In this document: one piece after another, positions 4,682 through 9,911 of the stretch | Layout: each line of letters starts with the position of its first letter | Position numbering within the stretch: position 1 is the stretch's first letter | Origin: Bacteroidales bacterium UBA3623 | GTDB taxonomy: Bacteria > Bacteroidota > Bacteroidia > Bacteroidales > UBA932 | DNA: 9,911 bases | Assembly (NCBI GenBank): GCA_002373715.1 | Contig: DFLI01000059.1 | Span: 1-9,911, forward strand | Direction: 5' to 3' | The notes under the pieces: generated by a model | The model's input: the letters and a program-made list of their open reading frames with translations, nothing else | Databases searched by the model: none | Told to the model about the DNA's origin: nothing | Made by a program: the position numbers and the translations under genes

Positions 4682-6670
4682 ATGCCTGCATTCCTTATCT
4701 ATGAGGTAAAAGTGGCCATTGCCCTGGTCCTTTTCTATATGTTCTACCGGCTGATGCTCCGGAAGGAAACTTTCCACCGGTTCAACCGCATTGTGCTGGT
4801 AAGTACGGCCGTATTGTCTTTCCTGCTGCCGCTCTGCATTGTCACCATCCATAAACCCATTGAAGTGGTGAAGGCCGCAGAGAGCGTCTTCTTCGAGGCC
4901 GAAGAGCCCCTGACCCTGGAACTGGGCCCGGCAGGGGAGGTATCGGCCCCCTGGTGGCCCTTGGCGCTCACCGCCCTCTTCTGGGCAGGCGTTGCCTTTG
5001 TAATTATAAGGGTGATCGTCTCCATCCTGTCCATCTTGAAGATTGTGGCGCAGGGAGAGGCAGTGAGCGAGGAAGACGGCTGCCGCATCATCGTGACCGA
5101 CCGGGACATCGATCCTTTCAGCTGGATGAAATTCATTGTTCTGTCCCGTCAGGACTGGGAAGGCCCGCACGCTTCCATCATTGCCCACGAGAAGGCGCAC
5201 ATTGCCTACGGGCACTCGGCGGAATTGCTGCTTGTGGATCTGCTTTCGGCCTTCCAATGGTTCAATCCGGCCATCTGGATGCTTCGCGCAGACCTCCAGG
5301 AACTGCACGAATATGAGGCCGATGACGCCGTACTCCGCGCAGGCGCCAACATCAAGGAATATCAGTATCTGCTAATAAGAAAAGCTGTTAGCAAGAGCGG
5401 CTACTCAGTGGCTAACAGCTTTAATCACAGTATCCTTAAAAATCGTATTACTATGATGTCAAAATCCAAATCTCCCCTTGTGAAGGGGCTGCGGGTGCTC
5501 TATCTGCTCCCGTTCGTGGGCCTGGCCATTGGCCTTCAGGCAAAGACCGTCTATGTCCCGGTGGACAAAGATAGTGAAAATCTGCGCGCCGTGCAAGATA
5601 CCTTGTCTGAGCGCATTACCAAAAAGACCACCCTGAATGAGGTGACGGTTGTCAAATACGCCAATCCGGAAGAAGAGGATCTTGTTGAATTCTTCCTGGT
5701 GGACCCGGAAACCATGCCCTCTTTCCAGGGAGGAGATGCCAATAAGTTTGCAGCATGGGTGAACCAGCGAATTGTCTATCCGAGGGACTGCAAGCATTCC
5801 GGCACTATGAAAGTCCGGTTCGCAGTTGGGTCTGACGGATCGGTCAGGGATATCAGGGTCATTGAGAGTGTCTGTCCAGAGCTGGATGCCGCCGTTATTG
5901 CCGTGATGGCTCAGTCTCCCAAGTGGACGCCCGCCACCAATAAAGGAAAGCCGGTTTCCTATGGCTTTACCATTCCTTTCAACTTTATAAGGAGGGAGGT
6001 CGGCAACGCAAAGAAATCTTCAGCCCTCGCGTTGAGAGTGCTGCCCGACGGCAAAGTGGAAAACGACGGAAAGGTATATACCAAGGAACAGATCAAGGAC
6101 ATTGTCCCCGTCCTCAAGGCCGGCGAGCCCCAGACTACCGTCCAGATTATTGCCGCCGACAACGTCCCCGTGGGCGTCATCGACGACTTGAAAATGGAGC
6201 TCCGCAAACTGGAATCCCTGAAAATCCGCTATGTCAGGGAACCCGCCCGGGATGGGGTAACGCGCTATATGCCCCCGATGCCTCCCGGCGGCACCGTAAA
6301 GGCTGAGATTCCGACAGAGGACATCAAACGGGAAAACCTCTTTGTGGTACGTCTCAATTCGGCCGACAAAATCTTCTTTGGGAACAAGGCCACACAGGAC
6401 GAGGAAGAAATGGTGAAAATGGCCAAGACCTTCTTGAAACAGCATGGCAAGGATACCCGCTTCATCCTGGGGGCCGATCGCGCAACCAGCTATGGCGCCT
6501 ACGTTCGCATGCAGGAACTGCTGATGCGTGTTTATTCGGAGGCCCGCAACGAAAAAGCCCTGGAAGTATACGGGAAGCCCCTCAATGAGCTCACGGTAGA
6601 AGAAAGGAACCAGATCAACTTCCAGGTTCCGATAGGTATTGGCGAAATGGAGCTCAAAAGCGGCAAGTAG
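4682..6670 (+). CDS. BlaR1-like M56 metalloprotease sensor with TonB C-terminal and ExbD-like domains
   Basis: A 662-residue inner-membrane protein. Hydrophobic segments lie at about 5-24, 37-56, 93-118 and 271-286. The cytoplasmic M56 protease domain carries HEKAH (169-173), the HExxH zinc site, and Glu210 in HEYEADD. Glu210 is 41 residues after the first His, the spacing known for BlaR1 zinc ligands, so the protease should be active. After the last membrane segment, the periplasmic part holds a TonB C-terminal domain (about 345-437: SFQGGD, YP, DGSVRDIRVIES, PFNF). Next is a stretch resembling the ExbD/TolR periplasmic fold (about 450-518: IIAADNVPVGVIDDLKMELR). A second (about 553-645) resembles the Bacteroidota ExbD tail (ADRATSYGAY, ELLMRVYSEARNEKA, GKPLNEL). 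No penicillin-binding domain is present, so beta-lactam sensing is unlikely. M56 plus TonB is common in this phylum; the ExbD-like additions are unusual. Confidence 0.9.
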   Translation: MPAFLIYEVKVAIALVLFYMFYRLMLRKETFHRFNRIVLVSTAVLSFLLPLCIVTIHKPIEVVKAAESVFFEAEEPLTLELGPAGEVSAPWWPLALTALFWAGVAFVIIRVIVSILSILKIVAQGEAVSEEDGCRIIVTDRDIDPFSWMKFIVLSRQDWEGPHASIIAHEKAHIAYGHSAELLLVDLLSAFQWFNPAIWMLRADLQELHEYEADDAVLRAGANIKEYQYLLIRKAVSKSGYSVANSFNHSILKNRITMMSKSKSPLVKGLRVLYLLPFVGLAIGLQAKTVYVPVDKDSENLRAVQDTLSERITKKTTLNEVTVVKYANPEEEDLVEFFLVDPETMPSFQGGDANKFAAWVNQRIVYPRDCKHSGTMKVRFAVGSDGSVRDIRVIESVCPELDAAVIAVMAQSPKWTPATNKGKPVSYGFTIPFNFIRREVGNAKKSSALALRVLPDGKVENDGKVYTKEQIKDIVPVLKAGEPQTTVQIIAADNVPVGVIDDLKMELRKLESLKIRYVREPARDGVTRYMPPMPPGGTVKAEIPTEDIKRENLFVVRLNSADKIFFGNKATQDEEEMVKMAKTFLKQHGKDTRFILGADRATSYGAYVRMQELLMRVYSEARNEKALEVYGKPLNELTVEERNQINFQVPIGIGEMELKSGK

Positions 6671-6689
6671 TTATCTCGTACAGGCCGTG

Positions 6690-6798
6690 CCGTGAAATGG
6701 AAGCAGCTGATACAGCGGTTTTTATACAAATCCTCCTCCGCAAAACGCGGAGGAAGATTTTCATAAAGTAGTGAATGTTAACTAGTTCCGTTTCACGG
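6690..6798 (+). repeat. 109-bp palindromic element, copy B
   Basis: The ends are CCGTGAAATG (6690-6699) and CGTTTCACGG (6789-6798), one base off a perfect pair. The central hairpin CCTCCTCCGC-AAAAC-GCGGAGGAAG is like copy A with a few changes. Against the inverted copy A, about four fifths of positions agree by hand count. It lies between two convergent genes: it starts 20 bp after the M56 stop, and its right end reaches into the coding sequence of the plug-like gene, supplying its last codon and stop. It probably serves as terminator for both. Confidence 0.9.
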
Positions 6799-7422
6799 TT
6801 CAGTGGGAGCGGAAGCGGGGGCTACTTGGTAATTGCGGCCATTGATAGTGATTTTTTTCACGGATTGACCGTTGATGGTTACGGTGCCGTCCTCCTCAAC
6901 TTTGGCACCGGGAAGGGACTTAAGTAATTCCTTGGCACTCTCTTCACTCTTGGTAATGATATTCACAACGGAAGAACTCCCATCCAGGTTGAACTGCTTA
7001 AGGCTTTCGGAATCTTTGACCACCGTTACACTATGAATCTGGTTGGTTGGCAGGTTCTTGACTTCGGATTCTTCCACCACTTTTCCGTCAACTATGTACA
7101 CAGTATTTTGACCAGTATCGGAACCGAAATGATTCACTCCGGATTTTGTCATCAAAGAGTCGGTTTTCAGGATGATCCTGCCATTATCATTGACAATGAT
7201 CTGGCTTCTCATGGTTCTTTTTACCGTAGTAATGGCGTGGACGGTTACGGCCTTGTTGCCCTTTCCCGTTGTGGTGATCTGGTAATCGCCGATGGTTTTT
7301 CCCTTCAGCTGCGAGCCGTCAAAATTTTCAACGGTCACATTGTCGATAACATAGATGGTCTGTTGTCCCCATAAACATACGGAGCAGAGCATAAGGACGA
7401 TAATAAAGAGTATCTTTTTCAT
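6793..7422 (-). CDS. secreted protein built of TonB-plug-like modules, no barrel
   Basis: The 209-residue product has a signal peptide (1-20, ending CLWGQ) and no lipobox in the usual place. The mature protein contains two stretches like the plug domain of TonB-dependent receptors. The first is about 22-68 (TIYVIDNVTVENFDG ... VHAITTVK). The second and clearer is about 107-158 (TVYIVDGK, NLPTNQIHSVTVVKDSES, VVNIITK). A third segment (164-199: ELLKSLPGAKVEEDGTV, INGQSVKKITINGR) matches the conserved LPG...DG.VTVNG...K..VNG block found before the barrel of some Bacteroidota outer-membrane receptors. No beta-barrel follows, so this is not a transporter; a periplasmic ligand or sensor piece is more likely. 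It follows the anti-sigma-like gene by 11 bp and ends inside palindromic element B. Family membership is by motif reading and moderately sure. Confidence 0.75.
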   Translation of the reverse strand: MKKILFIIVLMLCSVCLWGQQTIYVIDNVTVENFDGSQLKGKTIGDYQITTTGKGNKAVTVHAITTVKRTMRSQIIVNDNGRIILKTDSLMTKSGVNHFGSDTGQNTVYIVDGKVVEESEVKNLPTNQIHSVTVVKDSESLKQFNLDGSSSVVNIITKSEESAKELLKSLPGAKVEEDGTVTINGQSVKKITINGRNYQVAPASAPTEP

Positions 7423-7433
7423 AGATGCTGTTT

Positions 7434-7946
7434 TTAATTATTCATTGATACAAGATGGAAAGTATTTCCGCCATCCATGGGTGTAAGGATGTAGGAGGCC
7501 TCACTGCCATCCTTAAACCGGGCGGTCATGATAAAACCGTCTCCAACGGGCCTGAACTCATAGTCCTCGGCTTCGGCCGGGTCCATGTTGGAGATCAGTT
7601 GAAGTTGTTGTAGCCATTCCATGGTACTGGGAGATTCCGTTTCAACCGGCTCTGGTTTCCGGTGAAGGAAAACCACGGCCAGGAGAACAGCGGCCACACC
7701 CGAAAGGGTCAGGCTCCAGATTCTAATGGACCGCTTGCGCGCACGGCGGACCATCTGGTCATACTGGTCTCCGGCCTCTTCCAGAGGTTCCGTCTCAACA
7801 GGGCCGATGATGCCCAAAAGCTCCGCGACGGCCTTTTCCTCTTCTCCCTCGGGAGGGAAGGAGGCGAAAGACTGAGCCAGCAGACGCTCTTCCTCAGGAG
7901 TGGCATCGGCCGATAGATATCTTTCTATTAAGGTTTTGCGATTCAT
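7434..7946 (-). CDS. single-span membrane protein, probable anti-sigma factor
   Basis: A 170-residue type II membrane protein: a polar, acidic cytoplasmic N-terminus (1-73), a basic patch RRARKRSIR (67-75), one membrane helix (about 76-95) and a short periplasmic domain (96-170). The N-terminal stretch LIERYLSADATPEEERLLA (6-24) resembles the start of FecR-type and other Bacteroidota anti-sigma proteins, which bind the ECF sigma factor. The start codon is 1 nt from the stop of the ECF sigma gene, the classic sigma/anti-sigma arrangement. I see no zinc-binding HxxxCxxC motif. The periplasmic part (GDGFIMTARFKDGSEASYIL) is too short for a full FecR sensor. The anti-sigma role is inferred from topology and position. 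Confidence 0.78.
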   Translation of the reverse strand: MNRKTLIERYLSADATPEEERLLAQSFASFPPEGEEEKAVAELLGIIGPVETEPLEEAGDQYDQMVRRARKRSIRIWSLTLSGVAAVLLAVVFLHRKPEPVETESPSTMEWLQQLQLISNMDPAEAEDYEFRPVGDGFIMTARFKDGSEASYILTPMDGGNTFHLVSMNN

Positions 7947-7947
7947 A

Positions 7948-8436
7948 TTATTGCTGCAGACTTTTAATAAGTTCCTTTCTGGCTATGGAGATGGAGGCTT
8001 TGATGCTACCCTTGGGCCGACCGGTAATGGCCGCTATTTCGTCCAGTGAAAGGCCACTGGCCTTGAGCTGGAGGAGACGCAAGGTGGCAGCCGGGACGCT
8101 ATTCAATACTTGGTCGGCGCGCTGACGGGCTTCGGCCTGCTCTATATGGAGAGTTGCACTCTCGGCCGATGTGAGGCTATGCGGAAGCGGCTCCTGCCGG
8201 TTACGCCGGGCTTTTCGCCAGAGCGATACACAGGCGTTTTTGGTGATGGTGACGGCCCAGGCCTCCGGATTCCGGATATCGGCCCCGCTGTGCCGGGCCT
8301 CCCACAGACGGATCAGGACGTCCTGCACCACGTCTTCCGGGTCTCCCTCCAGGCGCGATGCCCGGAAGAATTTCCGGGTCAGTGCCAGGACCTTCGGCCT
8401 TACTACTGCGAGCTCTATTTCCAGCGTGTTTTCCAT
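7948..8436 (-). CDS. ECF-type sigma-70 family RNA polymerase sigma factor
   Basis: With the ATG at 8436 the product has 162 residues. Region 2 is visible in DPEDVVQDVLIRLWEAR and NPEAWAVTITKNACVSLWRK (core binding and -10 recognition). Region 4 is visible in LNSVPAATLRLLQLKASGLSLDEIAAITGRPKGSIKASISIARKELI, a helix-turn-helix for -35 recognition; the linker between is short and there is no region 3, as in ECF sigmas. An in-frame GTG at 8490 would add 18 residues (VINFSRFLRLIGQS) and overlap the end of the transposase gene; the internal ATG fits the usual family start better. The stop is 1 nt before the probable anti-sigma gene. A weak GATTTTTG box (minus strand, 8455-8462) could start transcription inside the gap, otherwise it is read from the transposase promoter. 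Confidence 0.9.
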   Translation of the reverse strand: MENTLEIELAVVRPKVLALTRKFFRASRLEGDPEDVVQDVLIRLWEARHSGADIRNPEAWAVTITKNACVSLWRKARRNRQEPLPHSLTSAESATLHIEQAEARQRADQVLNSVPAATLRLLQLKASGLSLDEIAAITGRPKGSIKASISIARKELIKSLQQ

Positions 8437-8474
8437 ACTCTGCCCTATCAGACGCAAAAATCGTGAAAAGTTAA

Positions 8475-9404
8475 TCACATTTTTCCCCACCAGTGAAGAA
8501 ATTTGGAAATTTGCTCTGGGACATACTGGGTTGTTGTTCTCAGAAAGCGGAAGGCCTGGGCTTTTTGTTCCTGAGGCCAGGAGAGCATTTCGTGAATGTC
8601 GTCCAACTTGTATTTCTCCATAATCTTATGGGTCATTGTAGCGTAAGGTTTGTCTGACCAGCCCACAAACGTTTCGTTTAAATCGTACTCTTTGGCCGTG
8701 GAGAGGGCCAATGCAGCGGTCATTTTCTCGTAACTCCCATCAAAAAAACGGAGTGCTTCCTTATGATCTATCACATCGTAAGTACTGATGATATAATCAA
8801 TTAATTGCTCTCTCTCCCGGATGTCCAACTTGTGGGAGATACGCTGTAACAGATTATATTTCAGCGGTTTTTCAGCCATTCGCTGCGAGCGTATTACTTT
8901 AACGGCCTGTCGCAGGGGCCAGGAGGCCTTCCGGATCACCAGCTTTTCAGAGAACGGATGTTTACTCACAGCGTAGGCGAGGAAGGTCCAGCGATAATCT
9001 TCGGCCTTCTGAGCCAGTTGCCGTTCGGGGGGATTGTTCCCCACATAGAGAAGACAGTTCCTTCCGTTTTTGCTTCCTTCCTTAGGGGCACTTCCAAAGG
9101 GCTTTTCAAACCAAGCCCACTTCAGGTGACAGACATCATTCTGAAGTTTGGAGAAGGTACGGTTCACTTGTCCCATAAAACGGGAAAGGTCCTGTTTAGT
9201 CCGGGCAATCACAGCCATATGGATATGGTCGGGCATGGGGCAGAGCCCCAGAATCTTGATATTGTGACGGGGTGTGACCGTGCAAACCGTAGTAAACCAG
9301 ACCAGATAGTCGCTTTGACTGTAGAAAAGGAGGCCGTGGTCGGCCGATCTTTGGTAACAGTGGTTCAGGATGCCACTCTTAAAAGTGCGGTACTTCATAA
9401 GCAT
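8475..9404 (-). CDS. REP-associated tyrosine transposase (RAYT), Y1/HUH family
   Basis: The N-terminal ~150 residues are a Y1 transposase domain as in IS200/IS605 TnpA. GLCPMPDHIHMAVI (53-66) carries the HUH metal site His60-Ile-His62. CLLYVGNNPPER (117-128) carries the likely catalytic Tyr120 in the YxxNNP context typical of RAYTs. These enzymes nick single-stranded hairpin DNA and covalently attach to it. The C-terminal half (about 175-309) is helical; its end (AFRFLRTTTQYVPEQISKFL) looks like a helix-turn-helix. At 309 residues it is longer than IS200 TnpA, as expected of RAYTs. It stands as a single gene without IS ends of its own. Its start lies about 100 bp from palindromic element C, and two more copies are in the window. 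An alternative ATG is at 9398. The stop is 38 bp before the sigma-factor ATG. Its base composition appears a little more AT-rich than its neighbours. Confidence 0.88.
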   Translation of the reverse strand: MLMKYRTFKSGILNHCYQRSADHGLLFYSQSDYLVWFTTVCTVTPRHNIKILGLCPMPDHIHMAVIARTKQDLSRFMGQVNRTFSKLQNDVCHLKWAWFEKPFGSAPKEGSKNGRNCLLYVGNNPPERQLAQKAEDYRWTFLAYAVSKHPFSEKLVIRKASWPLRQAVKVIRSQRMAEKPLKYNLLQRISHKLDIREREQLIDYIISTYDVIDHKEALRFFDGSYEKMTAALALSTAKEYDLNETFVGWSDKPYATMTHKIMEKYKLDDIHEMLSWPQEQKAQAFRFLRTTTQYVPEQISKFLHWWGKM

Positions 9405-9413
9405 GTCAATTAT

Positions 9414-9430
9414 CTGCTACAGAGTAGCAG
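9414..9430 (-). promoter_or_regulatory. hairpin in the transposase leader
   Basis: CTGCTAC-TCT-GTAGCAG (minus strand) is a perfect 7-bp stem with a 3-nt loop, ending 9 nt before the ATG at 9404. It overlaps the place where a ribosome would bind and could lower translation. It carries GTAG, the tetranucleotide that marks REP hairpins in enterobacterial RAYT systems, but this may be chance. Confidence 0.4.
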
Positions 9431-9457
9431 TACTGTCGGGCATCCTTAACCGCAGGA

Positions 9458-9489
9458 CAAAGATGGGTATTTCCTTTTAATTTTGCAAT
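9458..9489 (-). promoter_or_regulatory. probable promoter of the transposase gene
   Basis: On the minus strand CATCTTTG (9465-9458) misses TAnnTTTG by one base. ATTG (9489-9486) fits the -33 TTTG in three of four positions, with 20 bp between. It lies between palindromic element C and the gene and predicts a leader of about 45-50 nt. It may drive the whole transposase/sigma/anti-sigma/plug run. Confidence 0.5.
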
Positions 9490-9503
9490 AGGTTTTTCCT
9501 GGG

Positions 9504-9612
9504 CCGTGAAATGGAAGTGGTTGATACAGTGTGCTTTATGCAAATCCTCATCCGCATTCTACGGAGGAGGATTTTCGTAATTGCCAGTAAATAAGGTGGT
9601 TACATTTCACGG
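9504..9612 (+). repeat. 109-bp palindromic element, copy C
   Basis: The terminal repeats CCGTGAAATG (9504-9513) and CATTTCACGG (9603-9612) are perfect and continue outward with one mismatch (GGGCC against GGCCC). The central hairpin pairs AAATCCTC-A-TCCG with CGGAGGAGGATTT around a 7-nt loop, with one A-G mismatch. The left arm (GAAGTGGTTGATACAGTG) matches copy B's left arm; the right arm is the most diverged of the three. It sits upstream of the transposase gene and behind the tRNA-Leu terminator. Confidence 0.88.
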
Positions 9613-9635
9613 GCCGAGGGCCACTCCAGAAGTAA

Positions 9636-9665
9636 CGAAAAATCCAGGCCGAAAAGCCTGGATTT
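9636..9665 (-). terminator. intrinsic terminator after tRNA-Leu
   Basis: AAATCCAGGC (9640-9649) pairs with GCCTGGATTT (9656-9665) over 10 bp around a 6-nt loop. On the minus strand the hairpin runs into TTTTTCG. It begins 4 nt past the tRNA 3' end. Confidence 0.88.
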
Positions 9666-9668
9666 AAG

Positions 9669-9751
9669 TGCGGATGAGAAGAGTCGAACTTCCACGAGCT
9701 AATGCTCACCACCCCCTCAAAGTGGCGTGTCTACCATTTCACCACATCCGC
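9669..9751 (-). tRNA. tRNA-Leu (GAG)
   Basis: Read on the minus strand: acceptor GCGGATG pairs with CATCCGC, and the D-region TGGTGAAATGGTAGACACG is typical of leucine tRNAs. The anticodon stem CCACT/GGTGG closes the loop TTGAGGG with anticodon GAG. The long variable arm TGAGCATTAGCTCG makes it a class II tRNA of 83 nt. The T-arm contains AGTTCGACT, the discriminator is A, and CCA is not encoded. It has its own promoter and terminator, so it is a single-gene unit. Confidence 0.96.
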
Positions 9752-9766
9752 AAGAGTTTGGGACTG

Positions 9767-9797
9767 CAAAGATAAGATACATTTTTGAAATCCCAAA
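9767..9797 (-). promoter_or_regulatory. promoter of tRNA-Leu
   Basis: On the minus strand TTTG (9797-9794), 19 bp, then TATCTTTG (9774-9767): an exact match to the Bacteroidota TTTG-N19-TAnnTTTG consensus. Transcription should start near 9760, about 9 nt before the mature tRNA. This is the best promoter in the window and supports the phylum assignment. Confidence 0.8.
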
Positions 9798-9813
9798 ACT
9801 TTTGGGCGAATAT

Positions 9814-9911
9814 TTACAATCCGCGAACAAATTGTGCCCGGGAAGGAACTCCGTCAAAAGTGAGCAGGCAGCCGTCTTTCTTGCCGTCTTTGTTGAATAC
9901 AATCATGGACA
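9814..9911 (-). CDS. 3' end of an unidentified gene, running off the window
   Basis: An open minus-strand frame enters from the right edge and ends in TAA at 9814-9816. The visible residues read SMIVFNKDGKKDGCLLTFDG then VPSRAQFVRGL. The charged turn NKDGKKDG followed by hydrophobic residues looks like real protein, but I cannot assign a family from 31 residues. The internal Met (9906) could be the start of a 30-residue peptide, though a C-terminal fragment is more likely. The tRNA-Leu promoter begins 17 bp after the stop. Confidence 0.5.
   Translation of the reverse strand, partial: SMIVFNKDGKKDGCLLTFDGVPSRAQFVRGL

Noticed and set aside
4652..5308. Open frame of 218 codons on the minus strand
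   Set aside because: It is antisense to the M56 gene and ends across the BlaI/M56 junction, with no recognisable domain.
4321..6670. A beta-lactam resistance locus
   Set aside because: The sensor has no penicillin-binding domain and no beta-lactamase is nearby; BlaI/M56 pairs are general regulators in this phylum.
4118..9612. The three repeats as a CRISPR or integron-like array
   Set aside because: The copies are about 2.5-2.8 kb apart, in both orientations, with ordinary genes between them. There are no spacers, cas genes or integrase.
9717..9902. Open frame of 61 codons on the minus strand
   Set aside because: It overlaps tRNA-Leu and its promoter; the last residues come from reading the tRNA itself.

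Overview
The window looks like a chromosomal segment of a Bacteroidales-type bacterium (phylum Bacteroidota), probably an uncultured gut lineage with mid-50s GC judged by eye. Four things support this: promoters of the Bacteroidota form TTTG-N19-TAnnTTTG; weak Shine-Dalgarno signals; tRNA genes without an encoded CCA; and typical families of the phylum (BlaI plus M56/TonB sensor, ECF sigma with a single-span partner, TonB-plug-like modules).

Layout: tRNA-Ile(GAT) and tRNA-Ala(TGC) (67-261), each followed by its own hairpin terminator and with no 23S rRNA behind them. A hairpin-rich intergenic stretch follows (about 304-471), then a small secreted protein of unknown function (593-1135). A nitroreductase-like gene (minus) and an aldehyde dehydrogenase (plus) diverge from a symmetric promoter region. 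The aldehyde dehydrogenase is coupled to a short-chain dehydrogenase with a 1-nt gap. Next on the plus strand is a BlaI-type repressor with a 1-nt gap to a long M56 metalloprotease sensor that also carries a TonB C-terminal domain and two ExbD-like stretches. Converging on it from the minus strand is a run of four genes: a REP-associated tyrosine (Y1/HUH) transposase, an ECF sigma factor, a single-span membrane protein (probable anti-sigma) and a secreted protein made of TonB-plug-like modules without a barrel. tRNA-Leu(GAG) with a clear promoter and terminator, and the 3' end of an unidentified gene, close the window on the minus strand.

The most striking feature is a family of three 109-bp palindromic elements (4118-4226, 6690-6798, 9504-9612). 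All have the same length and 10-bp terminal inverted repeats CCGTGAAATG (one with a single change), and a GC-rich central hairpin. They lie only between genes, and one is about 100 bp upstream of the transposase gene. This looks like a REP/BIME-type repeat family beside its possible RAYT partner, in a phylum where I am not aware of detailed descriptions of such systems. One copy supplies the last codon and stop codon of the plug-like protein, and another follows a pentanucleotide (YYGTG) array that runs into its end.

Functionally, two envelope-signalling loci face each other: BlaI/M56-TonB-ExbD, and sigma/anti-sigma/secreted plug protein. One half has a TonB-type domain and the other has plug-type modules. 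That these two halves talk to each other is my inference and is not shown by the sequence.
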